A DNA stretch of 15,783 nt. It comes from Bacillota bacterium (GTDB lineage: Bacteria; Bacillota; Clostridia; Lachnospirales; Cellulosilyticaceae). Below the pieces are notes generated by a model. It had not been told where the DNA came from, did no database searches, and saw only the letters and a list, made by a program, of their open reading frames with translations. Location of the stretch: assembly GCA_023457875.1 (NCBI GenBank), contig JAEXBC010000224.1:1-15783 (forward strand), read 5' to 3'. Both the position numbers and the translations under genes were made by a program. The first letter of the stretch is position 1. Each line of letters starts with the position of its first letter. Of the stretch, positions 7,433-14,991 are shown one piece after another.

Positions 7433-7963
7433 ATGGAAAAAGACTCTTGCCAAGGGGTAAAAAACTTTGCCTGCTTTGGCATATTATTTACTTTTATATT
7501 AGGCTGTTTGCTTCATTTTACGTATAAGCTATCTGGTAATCATCTGCTTATAGGATTATTCACCCCAGTTAATGAAAGTGTTTGGGAGCACTTAAAGCTT
7601 TTATTTTATGCATGGTTATTTTATGGATTAATCTGTTATCAGCTCTTGAAGCCACATATCCATAACTATTGGTACGGGCTTAGCCTAGCTATTCTATGTG
7701 GCAATCTTTTTATACTTATCTTATTTTATACTTATTCAGGTATTATGGGACGTCCCATTTTATTTATAGATATTCTTACTTACTTGGCATCTTGCCTTAT
7801 AGCAGCTTATGTGTTCTATAAACAATTATGCATCCCTAAAGCCTCTAAGTGTTATAACATATTAGGTATGATCTTCTTAATAGGTATGATTTTACTCTTT
7901 GCTTATTTTACATATTCACCCTTAAGCATTCCTTTATTTGTAGACTTTGGTGCAAAATCATAA
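7433..7963 (+). CDS. DUF6512-like integral membrane protein
   Basis: 176 residues with five to six hydrophobic segments: about 14-32, 52-70, 79-97, 105-125 and 142-162. The loop between the first two carries SGNHLLIGLFTPVNESVWEH and then LKLLF, a conserved-looking PVNES-WEH-K pattern that I recall from the DUF6512 family of Firmicute membrane proteins; function unknown. Polar and charged residues in that motif within a membrane protein suggest an active or binding site, but this is inference. The ATG has an AGGAGG ribosome binding site 5 bases upstream. It stands alone and its stop codon overlaps the stem of the following terminator. Confidence 0.8.
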   Translation: MEKDSCQGVKNFACFGILFTFILGCLLHFTYKLSGNHLLIGLFTPVNESVWEHLKLLFYAWLFYGLICYQLLKPHIHNYWYGLSLAILCGNLFILILFYTYSGIMGRPILFIDILTYLASCLIAAYVFYKQLCIPKASKCYNILGMIFLIGMILLFAYFTYSPLSIPLFVDFGAKS

Positions 7964-8017
7964 AAATAAGGTTATAAGATGCAGCTTGACTCCCCTTCAT
8001 CTTATAACCTTATTTTT
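7962..8017. terminator. Bidirectional Rho-independent terminator
   Basis: A 20-bp perfect stem (7962-7981 with 7998-8017) with a 16-base loop is followed on the plus strand by T residues; the other strand also ends in a T-run (from the A-run at 7962-7966). It separates the converging DUF6512-like and DUF3892-like genes. Confidence 0.88.
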
Positions 8018-8032
8018 TGTCGTCATAAATGA

Positions 8033-8338
8033 CTACTCGCCTTCTGTAATAGATGGTAGATTACTTAAATTATTAGATTCATCGCCATCTGCAAGTGAAC
8101 GAATATATTCACTACCATCCTTTGATGTAGATACGCCTACATGATTTAAGAGATTGCCTTTTGCCATCTTTATCGCCTCACTCACAGTAACCTTTTCTCC
8201 AGAGGAGAGCTCATAGCCCACAACCTTTCCTCCAGACTTCACTAATTTGGTAATAGACTGTGCATCTTCTCCTCCCTCTGAGACGACTTTATTAGCCATA
8301 TTGGCTAATGTACTACCTTCTTCAAATTCCTTTATCAT
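8033..8338 (-). CDS. DUF3892-like protein
   Basis: 101 residues, cytoplasmic by appearance. The central and C-terminal parts fit the DUF3892 pattern: ITKLVKSGGKVVGYELSSGE, then VTVSEAIKMAKG, HVGVSTSKDGSEYIRSLADG, and a closing ESNNLSNLPSI. In this family the equivalent GTEYLRS-DG-NNL-NLP stretch is well conserved. The function is unknown. The N-terminal 25 residues are variable. The ATG at 8338 has AAAGGAAG 8 bases upstream. It is monocistronic, ends at the shared terminator, and faces away from the ABC operon. It has no visible partner in the neighbourhood. Confidence 0.82.
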   Translation of the reverse strand: MIKEFEEGSTLANMANKVVSEGGEDAQSITKLVKSGGKVVGYELSSGEKVTVSEAIKMAKGNLLNHVGVSTSKDGSEYIRSLADGDESNNLSNLPSITEGE

Positions 8339-8637
8339 ATTATAATCTTCCTTTCAAAAATAACTATTTCATGATTTTATTTAACACAAACCATTCATCT
8401 TACTTCCATTATAAATATAGTATCTTGCAAAGAAAGCAGAAATATACTTCTAAATACAATTTATACAGCTTGTATCGCTTGTATATTTACCATTTATTTA
8501 TTGAGTGTGCTTTAATAATCACTAGTGTTTTCAAAAAACATAAGTAAAAATGAATATATTTTGTTTTTTTCACCTATTAGACACACAAGTCGTATAAAAT
8601 AAGGTATAATTTATCTATATGTCTATTTTTAAGGAGG
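8339..8637. other. Divergent intergenic region
   Basis: About 300 very AT-rich bases between two divergent genes, with no gene that I can support. The left part should carry the promoter of the DUF3892-like gene: a TATAAT is present on the minus strand near 8411-8416, with a weak -35 box. The right part carries the promoter of the ABC operon. A short near-repeat (GCTTGTAT, GCTTGTATA) is at about 8469-8484. A plus-strand frame spanning it has no start signals. Confidence 0.5.
8605..8610 (+). promoter_or_regulatory. -10 box for the ABC transporter operon
   Basis: A perfect TATAAT lies 36 bases before the TTG start codon. No good -35 hexamer is found at 16-18 bases upstream (the region reads ACACACA), so an activator or an extended element may be needed. 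A second TATAAA lies just before at 8593-8598. Confidence 0.5.
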
Positions 8638-8646
8638 ATGAAAATT

Positions 8647-9672
8647 TTGATTGAAGTGACTAATTTAATCAAAAAATATGGCAAGCATATTGCCGTCAAT
8701 GATATTAGTTTCACTGTTAATAAAGGTGAGATCTTAGGCTTTCTTGGTCCCAATGGTGCTGGTAAATCAACTACCATGAATATGCTTACAGGCTATCTTT
8801 CTTCAACAAGTGGATCCATTAAGATAAGTGGGGTTGATATTTTAGAAAATCCAATAGAGGCAAAGAAGCATATCGGTTACCTACCTGAAATTCCACCTCT
8901 GTATTTGGATATGACAGTTGTTGACTATCTTATTTTTGTTGCCAAACTCAAAAAGGTATCAAAAAGTGAGTTGAAAGCTCATATAGCAGAAATTTTAGAG
9001 CGCACCGAGCTTACTCATGTTCAAAAACGCCTTATCAAAAATCTATCAAAAGGCTATAAGCAGCGTGTAGGATTAGCAAGTGCTCTAATGGGTTCACCTG
9101 ATGTACTGATTTTAGATGAACCTACAGTTGGTCTTGATCCTAAGCAAATTATTGAAATGAGAAATCTCATTAAGGATTTAAGCCAAAAGCATACCATCAT
9201 TTTAAGCTCACATATTCTACCTGAAATAAGTGCAATTTGTGATTCTATTATGATTATTAATAAGGGAAATATGGTAGCTTTAGATACTCCTGAAAACCTA
9301 AAGCATCTATTTAGCAATAATCTTCTAACTACCATTCGTGTACAACAAGCAGATGATGCCTTTATTAATGCGCTAAAAGCCATTAAGGGCGTTCAGGAGG
9401 TTACTCTGGTAGATTCTGAAGAAGAAAACATGATTGACATTTCCATTTCTTCAGACAAGGCTTATGACATCAGAGAAGAACTATTTAGTGCCTGTGTCGC
9501 TCAAAATCACCCTCTATTCATGTTAAAATCCAGGGAGATTTCCTTAGAAGATATTTTCTTAAAGGTAACAGAACAGTTTGAAGATAAACCTGCCGAGTCA
9601 TCAGAAGGTGATAGCGATTTGGCAAGTGTCAATACTACGAAGGAAGGTGTATTAGATGAAAACGATATTTAA
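8647..9672 (+). CDS. ABC-2 type transporter, ATP-binding subunit (GldA-like)
   Basis: The ATPase of an ABC-2 exporter-type system. Walker A GPNGAGKST is at residues 34-42, the Q-loop region near 80 (GYLPE), the signature LSKGYKQR at 133-140, Walker B VLILDEPT at 153-160, and the H-loop SSH at 187-189. About 110 residues follow the core, ending in an acidic, poorly conserved tail. The ATG at 8638 abuts the AAGGAGG site with no spacing and cannot be used well. The in-frame TTG at 8647 lies 9 bases after AGGAGG and yields the typical MIEVTNL beginning, so it is chosen (341 residues). The end overlaps the permease gene by 17 bases. Partners downstream (GldF-like, GldG-like) place it in the Gld-type group. 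The substrate is unknown. Confidence 0.92.
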   Translation: MIEVTNLIKKYGKHIAVNDISFTVNKGEILGFLGPNGAGKSTTMNMLTGYLSSTSGSIKISGVDILENPIEAKKHIGYLPEIPPLYLDMTVVDYLIFVAKLKKVSKSELKAHIAEILERTELTHVQKRLIKNLSKGYKQRVGLASALMGSPDVLILDEPTVGLDPKQIIEMRNLIKDLSQKHTIILSSHILPEISAICDSIMIINKGNMVALDTPENLKHLFSNNLLTTIRVQQADDAFINALKAIKGVQEVTLVDSEEENMIDISISSDKAYDIREELFSACVAQNHPLFMLKSREISLEDIFLKVTEQFEDKPAESSEGDSDLASVNTTKEGVLDENDI

Positions 9673-10519
9673 TAGGGAGTTTAAAGCCTATTTTACTTCG
9701 CCCATAGGTTATGTTTTTATGGCATTTTTCTTATTACTATTTGGTTTTTATTTTACGGGCTTAAATATTTTTAAGTCTAGTGGCGATTATAGTCTTGTGC
9801 TTAAAATACTATCAAATATGCTTCTTTTTGCGGTTCCTCTAGTAACGATGCGTCTTCTTTCAGAGGAAAAGAAAAACAAAACGGACCAACTCCTATTAAC
9901 GGCTCCTATTGATGTGAAGAGCATTGTTATTGGAAAATACTTGGCTGCTGTCTCTTTATTTGCAATTACTTTACTCATTACAATGATTCAGCCCCTTATA
10001 TTAATGACTTTAGGTGAAATTCCAGTTGCTAAAATTGTAACCTGTTATGTTGGTTTCTTTTTATTAGGTGCTACTCTTATTGCCATTAGCTTATTTGTAT
10101 CAGCTCTTACAGAGAATCAAATTATTTCTGCTATTGGTTCTATTGGTCTTTTTCTATTGTTACTTCTAATAGATGGACTCATTTTATTCATTCCAGCACA
10201 ACGCACTTCATCACTTATATTTATCTTGCTTGTGGTGATTCTTGTAACCCTATTTATCTATTTATCTATTAAAGATTTATATATCAGCGGGATTATTGGG
10301 TTATTAGGCGTTACAGCTACTGTCATCACCTTTAATTTAAAGGGTGAACTGTTTGATGGTTTATGCATTAAGGTACTTCAATGGTTTTCGCTATTCTCCC
10401 GTTTTAATAACTTTACATATGGGTTGCTGGACATAGGTGCTGTTGTCTATTACCTATCCTTTATTTTCGTTTTCTTATTCTTAACCAATCAGACTATAGA
10501 AAAACGTCGTTGGAACTAG
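9656..10519 (+). CDS. ABC-2 type transporter permease (GldF-like)
   Basis: 287 residues with six hydrophobic segments (about 16-37, 52-70, 99-120, 130-152, 158-178 and 184-203), then further ones near 208-228 and 262-281. The opening FNREFKAYFTSPIGYVFM is characteristic of GldF-type permeases, which form the membrane channel with the GldA-like ATPase. The gene starts inside the ATPase gene (17-base overlap) with GGAAGG 8 bases upstream, so translation is coupled. Its TAG stop is part of the AGGAGG site of the next gene. In Bacteroidetes GldAFG are linked to gliding; here there are no gliding genes, so the role must differ. Confidence 0.9.
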   Translation: MKTIFNREFKAYFTSPIGYVFMAFFLLLFGFYFTGLNIFKSSGDYSLVLKILSNMLLFAVPLVTMRLLSEEKKNKTDQLLLTAPIDVKSIVIGKYLAAVSLFAITLLITMIQPLILMTLGEIPVAKIVTCYVGFFLLGATLIAISLFVSALTENQIISAIGSIGLFLLLLLIDGLILFIPAQRTSSLIFILLVVILVTLFIYLSIKDLYISGIIGLLGVTATVITFNLKGELFDGLCIKVLQWFSLFSRFNNFTYGLLDIGAVVYYLSFIFVFLFLTNQTIEKRRWN

Positions 10520-10532
10520 GAGGGCTTTAAAA

Positions 10533-11987
10533 ATGAAGAATGCTAATTCGAAAAATAATCATTTACGCTATGGCGGTTATGCTACCATACTTACCTTATT
10601 GGTAATTGCTATTACGCTTGTGGTAAATGTTATTGTGACAGATTTAAATATTAAAATAGATGCTACTGCTGAAAAGCTCTATTCTGTTTCAGATAACACA
10701 CGCAAACTGGTTAAAAATATGGATGTCCCTGTCCATATTTATGTATTAGAAAAAACAAGCACGGTAGACCCAGGCCTCAAACAAATTCTTACCAACTACG
10801 CTGCGCTAAATGATAAGCTTTCAGTGATTTATAAGGATCCTATCTTATATCCTACCTTTGCTAATGCTTATCAGAAAAATAATAGTGCTACTATTACTCA
10901 AGGAACCATTATTGTAGAGAATGTCAATACAAAGAAATTTCGTGTCATTACACCTAATGACTATTATTCAACCAAATCAGATGCAGATACAACCGTTATA
11001 GAAAGCGTTAATATTGAAAATAAGGTGACCAATGCCATTGGCTATGTATGTTCAGACATCGACGCAACCGTATATTACACCATAGGTCATAATGAGGCAG
11101 AATTACCTCAGGTATTAAAGGATTGCTTTGGCAGGGCCAATTTGTCTCTTTCAGAAATCAATCTCTTAAATACCTCTTTAGATCAACCAAACGGTAGTAT
11201 TTTGCTGGTTTATTCTCCTCATTCAGATTTTTCGGCTGAAGAAATAACGAAAATAACCAACTTTATGGATGCTGGCGGAAGAGCAATGATTTTTGTGGAT
11301 GCGGATGCGCCTACATTACCTCACTTTAGTGAGCTACTCAATTATTATGGTATCTCACATATTCCTGGTCTAGTAGTAGAAACAGATCCATCTCGTACAG
11401 CTAGTTCTAATCCTACTATCTTCTTGCCAAGTCTAGTTAAGCATGATATTACTGCCTCATTAAACAAAAGTAAAAAGCCAGTTATTCTCGCATTTTCTTC
11501 TGGGCTAGAATATGAAAGCACACCACGAAATGGCGTTACCATTACACCTTTACTTTCTTCTTCTGAAAGCTCTTATTTGAAAAAAGACCTTAATGCCACT
11601 ACTGTTGAAATGGAAGAGGGGGATACCCCAGGTCCTATTGCTCTAGCTTGCGCTGTTGAAGAAAATAACACCTTAGACGCTACTAACCCAATTAACACAA
11701 GACTTTTTGTAATGGCTGATACCTTCTTCTTAGATGAAAACATCCTTACTCAAAGTAGTCTTTCTTTAGCAGCTACTGGTAACGAGGAATTAATCACCAA
11801 TGCTTGTGGTTGGTTATTCTCAACAGATGCTAGCTATGCAATTAGTAACAAAGAAATTGAAAATTTTGCCCTTCGCCCCGTGACAGGCTCTGAGCTTGTT
11901 ATGATTGGTATTATTACAATGGCTGTCATTCCTTTACTGATTATTACCGCTGGGATTATTGTTTGGACAAAAAGGAGACATTTATAA
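10533..11987 (+). CDS. GldG-like extracytoplasmic ABC transporter component
   Basis: 484 residues. A transmembrane helix at about 16-37 (ATILTLLVIAITLVVNVIV) precedes a large outside domain that starts with the family pattern KIDATAEKLYSVSDNTRKLV and reads into a thioredoxin-like/ABC-associated domain (DUF7088 type, about 45-150). A second region follows with GHNEAELP near residue 188 and LLVYSPHSDFSAEEI near 226, like the GldG/DUF4350-type ThuA-related fold. A C-terminal helix at about 457-479 (MIGIITMAVIPLLIITAG) ends in KRRHL. It is thought to work with the permease as an auxiliary periplasmic or surface-exposed part; its biochemical role is not known. The ribosome binding site overlaps the permease stop, and the stop shares one base with the next start (TAATG). 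Confidence 0.88.
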   Translation: MKNANSKNNHLRYGGYATILTLLVIAITLVVNVIVTDLNIKIDATAEKLYSVSDNTRKLVKNMDVPVHIYVLEKTSTVDPGLKQILTNYAALNDKLSVIYKDPILYPTFANAYQKNNSATITQGTIIVENVNTKKFRVITPNDYYSTKSDADTTVIESVNIENKVTNAIGYVCSDIDATVYYTIGHNEAELPQVLKDCFGRANLSLSEINLLNTSLDQPNGSILLVYSPHSDFSAEEITKITNFMDAGGRAMIFVDADAPTLPHFSELLNYYGISHIPGLVVETDPSRTASSNPTIFLPSLVKHDITASLNKSKKPVILAFSSGLEYESTPRNGVTITPLLSSSESSYLKKDLNATTVEMEEGDTPGPIALACAVEENNTLDATNPINTRLFVMADTFFLDENILTQSSLSLAATGNEELITNACGWLFSTDASYAISNKEIENFALRPVTGSELVMIGIITMAVIPLLIITAGIIVWTKRRHL

Positions 11988-13408
11988 TGAAAAAAGCAAA
12001 ATCACTCATCATTACTTTTGTGATATTACTCCTTCTCCTTATTGCTTTATATTGCATTAAAGCTAGGGAAAAGGATGTTACGCCGATTACTAATGAGCCT
12101 ACTGCTTTAGCAGAGGCTGATACGGCTAATCAAGCTATTACCATTGTGGACTATACCACCTCTGATATTAAGGAGATTACTATTTCTAAAGGTAATGAAA
12201 CTTTAACCTATGTGCCTACTGGTGAAGGGTGGTCTATCAAAGAATATGAGCAGGTGCCAGTTAGTAAAAATAGTCTGCAATATGTAGGTGAACAGCTTTT
12301 ACACATCGAGGCTTCTCAATCAATTGATTCCACAAATCTTTCAGATTTTGGATTAGACAAGCCTATGCAAACTGTGGTTTACTCATTAAAAAATGGCACA
12401 ACTGTAGAACTTTTGGTGGGTGCATCTACCTTAGATCATACTAATAGCTATGTGACCTTTAAGCAGGAAAATAGTCCAGTATATATCATTTCTTCTCTGA
12501 CTAGTAATGCTTTTATAACAAATATCAATGATTTAAGAGATACAAAACTAGAAGAATATGAACCAGCCAATGTCACCGCTCTTTCTGCAAGCGGAAGGGA
12601 GATAACCAATATCAGCCTTACACCAAGTGAAGAGCAAAACTCTTTACTTACTAGCTTTGATTTGACAACACCAAGCATCAGTAAATTACCTGTGGACTAC
12701 GATAGATTCCAAGCATTACTAGATGCACTGCCTACCTTTACGATAAAAGAATTTATTGCTGATAACGTAACTGACCTTAGTCAATACGGACTAGACAATC
12801 CTCAGCTTCACCTTTGCTTACAGGTAACTAGCCAAGAAACTGCCGAGGATGGTGAAGATAAGACAACCACTTCAAACCTAGATTATATATGGGGTGATGA
12901 AATCAGCGAGGGATTAGTTGCTTTCATGAAAACAGGGGATAAGAGCGTTTATGCTATGGATAGTAGTTTTCTTAAGCCTCTTATCGAAGCATTAGACCCC
13001 TTTACTCTATCCAGTAAGTATATTGGTTTGGTGAAGATTGATACCCTAAGTGGCGTAGATATTTTCACTGGAAAAGGTACTTATCACTTCTCTATAGATG
13101 AAGCAAATGAAACCTATGCTATTAACGACAAACCCATAGAAAAAGATTCTTTTAAAGCGATTTACACGGCCTTAGTCAATATTAAAGCAGATAAACTCAT
13201 GGAAGAAGAAACGGTGCCAGCTAGCTCACCAGCTGCTATTCGTTTCACCTACACCTTCCTTGATGGCAAAACTACAAGCTATAACTTTTATAACGCTTCA
13301 AGTAACCAATTTTTGATCACTCGATTTAAGGATGCTATGACCGTTGGATGTAGCACAAAGCAATTTGAATACCTTGAGTCACTGATTGAAAAAGCCTTAG
13401 CTAACTAA
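11987..13408 (+). CDS. DUF4340 domain protein of the Gld-type ABC operon
   Basis: 473 residues. An N-terminal helix (about 8-21, IITFVILLLLLIALYCI) anchors it; the rest is predicted outside. Two DUF4340-type stretches are visible. One runs from about 60 to 190, with EGWSIKEYEQVPVSKNSLQ, LSDFGLDKP and VELLVGASTLDHTNSYV. The second is from about 200 to 330, with PVDYDRFQALLDAL, LSQYGLDNPQ and SVYAMDSSFL. A third partial repeat ends the protein. The FGLDKP/YGLDNP pair shows the internal duplication. DUF4340 proteins are routinely next to GldG-like genes, suggesting a complex. An earlier in-frame ATG at 11963 is rejected because AAGGAG lies inside that extension, 9 bases before the ATG at 11987. 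No convincing terminator follows. Confidence 0.88.
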   Translation: MKKAKSLIITFVILLLLLIALYCIKAREKDVTPITNEPTALAEADTANQAITIVDYTTSDIKEITISKGNETLTYVPTGEGWSIKEYEQVPVSKNSLQYVGEQLLHIEASQSIDSTNLSDFGLDKPMQTVVYSLKNGTTVELLVGASTLDHTNSYVTFKQENSPVYIISSLTSNAFITNINDLRDTKLEEYEPANVTALSASGREITNISLTPSEEQNSLLTSFDLTTPSISKLPVDYDRFQALLDALPTFTIKEFIADNVTDLSQYGLDNPQLHLCLQVTSQETAEDGEDKTTTSNLDYIWGDEISEGLVAFMKTGDKSVYAMDSSFLKPLIEALDPFTLSSKYIGLVKIDTLSGVDIFTGKGTYHFSIDEANETYAINDKPIEKDSFKAIYTALVNIKADKLMEEETVPASSPAAIRFTYTFLDGKTTSYNFYNASSNQFLITRFKDAMTVGCSTKQFEYLESLIEKALAN

Positions 13409-13549
13409 ATAGACTTATTTCATAGGAAAGGGCTATCCCACTAGGAAAATAGCATATAAGATTGTGCGATACGCATTTCATGTGTTTGACGTTCATAAGA
13501 GTAAATATAGGACAACACAAAAATAAGCCATACAACTGGCTCATCTGTA

Positions 13550-13577
13550 TTGACACTTATTAACTTGATACTATGTG
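13550..13577 (+). promoter_or_regulatory. Candidate promoter for the broken DUF6061-like gene
   Basis: A perfect TTGACA (13550-13555) is followed after 16 bases by TATGTG (13572-13577), a 3-of-6 match to the -10 consensus. The start codon is 25 bases further. Between 13409 and this point I see only a small AGCCA/TGGCT hairpin (13527-13542) and no gene. Confidence 0.4.
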
Positions 13578-13601
13578 ATTTATTTGGAAAGGACAGATAA
13601 C

Positions 13602-13840
13602 ATGAGATTCACTTACGCAACATATAACCAATATTGTAACAGCATTGATGTCACGACCTTTGATAATATGCTACTTAGAATTAACTGCAACAAAGCAGAA
13701 GATAGAATTGTTACAACCGGATGCTCCCAGTGTGCTTTAAATACATTAGCCATTGATGAACCATAGAATATGCCCGATTAGTATTGGATGGAGAAATGCA
13801 GACGTGGGTAGATGCAGAAGATTCTTTAGAACCATGGTAG
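13602..13840 (+). pseudogene. Frameshifted DUF6061-like small gene
   Basis: An ATG at 13602 (GGAAAGGA site 8-9 bases upstream) opens a 54-codon frame that reads MRFTYATYNQYCNSIDVTTF, then LLRINCNKAEDR, and ends ALNTLAIDEP with TAG at 13764-13766. In the -1 frame the text continues immediately as IEYARLVLDGEMQTWVDAED to a stop at 13838-13840. Joined, the 80 residues match the layout I recall for DUF6061 (Y-N--T-CIEV, then L-IDC, then LDWL--NEPLEYV-LVLSG-L). One missing base near the CCA codon at 13761-13763 explains the break, and re-reading the A of CCA restores the exact frame. There is no slippery heptamer at the site, so a mutation or a sequencing error is likelier than programmed frameshifting. 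Function of the family is unknown. Confidence 0.6.
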
Positions 13841-13890
13841 TAATTGCAAAAAAGTGTTTCAGCTTCGCATAAATTTATTATCAGAGTATA

Positions 13891-13939
13891 CTAGCACAGC
13901 GGTAGAATCTAAAAGGATTTCACCACTGTGTTAGTTTTT
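13891..13939 (+). terminator. Rho-independent terminator after the DUF6061-like gene
   Basis: A long hairpin pairs CTAGCACAG (13891-13899) with CTGTGTTAG (13926-13934), including one G-U pair. It continues inward through GGT/ACC and GAATC/GATTTC with small mismatches, around a short A-rich loop. Five T residues (13935-13939) follow on the plus strand. The other strand has no T-run, so it serves plus-strand transcripts. Confidence 0.75.
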
Positions 13940-13998
13940 CTATATTCTCGCAAATAACCATTTCTGTCATTTCAAATGTTATTTTCAGTGGGAAATCA

Positions 13999-14976
13999 TT
14001 ACACAATTCGTTTTCCTACCACAACAAACCTGCCATCTTCCACCTGATAGGAACAGCATGACAGCGTGATAAATTCATCCCCATATTCTGCTGTTACACC
14101 AGTATCATAAAGAGACATAGCCTTGATATTCTCATACCAGTCATCAAATTCTTCCTGCGTATCTGCTTGAAAGAAATTATAATACTTAAATACTTTGTCC
14201 GTATTATTAAACACCTGTGAATAAAATACTGCTATAAGCTGATATTCTCGTTGTTCGTACAAGCTGTCAAAGCAGATTATAGAATGATTTTTCCCATAAG
14301 TCTCATCTGCATACTGTTTTAATCCACCAAACATCAGTCCCGACTTCATCGTATGTCCATGAATAATCAAATTTGTTGATGGTTTGCTCCCATTATAGTA
14401 TTCATTATCTTTGGGATCTGTTCCCACTGTGGAGTCCGTATCCATAATCAGGCAACCATTGTTATTAGGTTCTCTGTTGAAATCATAATCCAGATAATAG
14501 TCTTCATCCTCCATTGTCTGCATCACTGGATAATCTATAACAGTATCTTCTATTTTAAGCCAGCCAATCATATCTGGATTCTGTTCATAGAGTGGCTGAT
14601 ATTCTGGGAGTATCTCTGCTGGTGCAGATAATTTTTCTGCATTCCTTAATATATCTCGAAAGACTCTCTCGATTCCTGCGACAGGTAATTCATAAAGTTT
14701 CTTTGTTTCATTTTCCCTTATTTCACTGATCTCTTTGCTCATCTCGTTCTGTGTCTGCAGGGTACGTTCGTTATCTTTGTGCCTGCACCACATAACAATT
14801 ACAATTGCAATAACACTCATAGTAAAGATAACTGCTGCTATTCTTGTACAAAACATATATCTTCTTTCACTTCGTCTTTTATGACGAAGACAGGTGACTT
14901 TCGCCACCCGTCTATTCTGTAGGTTCTTTTCATTTTCCCTACACTTTGATTTATGATTGTCGGATTCAGTCTTCAT
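13999..14976 (-). CDS. Class B sortase
   Basis: Sortases cleave a sorting motif on secreted proteins and join them to the cell wall. The protein has a basic cytoplasmic stretch, a membrane helix at about residues 46-64 (IAAVIFTMSVIAIVIVM) and a coiled linker. The class B catalytic domain starts near LYEQNPDMIGWLKIEDTVID. The catalytic set is visible: His208 in IIHGHTM, Cys308 in ITLSCCSY (the position of the Cys in the TLSTC motif) and Arg316 in EDGRFVVVGKRI. The doubled cysteine (SCC instead of STC) is less usual. The ATG at 14988 has no ribosome binding site; the ATG at 14976 has GAGGG 5-6 bases upstream and is preferred (325 residues). It follows its likely substrate gene by a few bases, so the two are co-transcribed. 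Confidence 0.9.
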   Translation of the reverse strand: MKTESDNHKSKCRENEKNLQNRRVAKVTCLRHKRRSERRYMFCTRIAAVIFTMSVIAIVIVMWCRHKDNERTLQTQNEMSKEISEIRENETKKLYELPVAGIERVFRDILRNAEKLSAPAEILPEYQPLYEQNPDMIGWLKIEDTVIDYPVMQTMEDEDYYLDYDFNREPNNNGCLIMDTDSTVGTDPKDNEYYNGSKPSTNLIIHGHTMKSGLMFGGLKQYADETYGKNHSIICFDSLYEQREYQLIAVFYSQVFNNTDKVFKYYNFFQADTQEEFDDWYENIKAMSLYDTGVTAEYGDEFITLSCCSYQVEDGRFVVVGKRIV

Positions 14977-14991
14977 ATCATCCCTCATCTG

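Noticed and set aside
7947..8144. 65-residue plus-strand frame across the terminator
   Set aside because: It spans the hairpin and the antisense of the DUF3892-like gene; no start signal.
8308..8547. 79-residue plus-strand open frame in the divergent intergenic region
   Set aside because: Tyr/Ile/Leu/Lys-rich translation of AT-rich DNA, no ribosome binding site, and it overlaps the start of the DUF3892-like gene.
13409..13549. Terminator for the ABC operon
   Set aside because: Only weak stems (for example AGCCA/TGGCT) without a T-run; I could not support a Rho-independent terminator.
13755..13770. Programmed -1 ribosomal frameshift in the DUF6061-like gene
   Set aside because: The -1 frame is right, but there is no X XXY YYZ slippery heptamer and no clear downstream stimulatory structure; a one-base deletion or read error is simpler.
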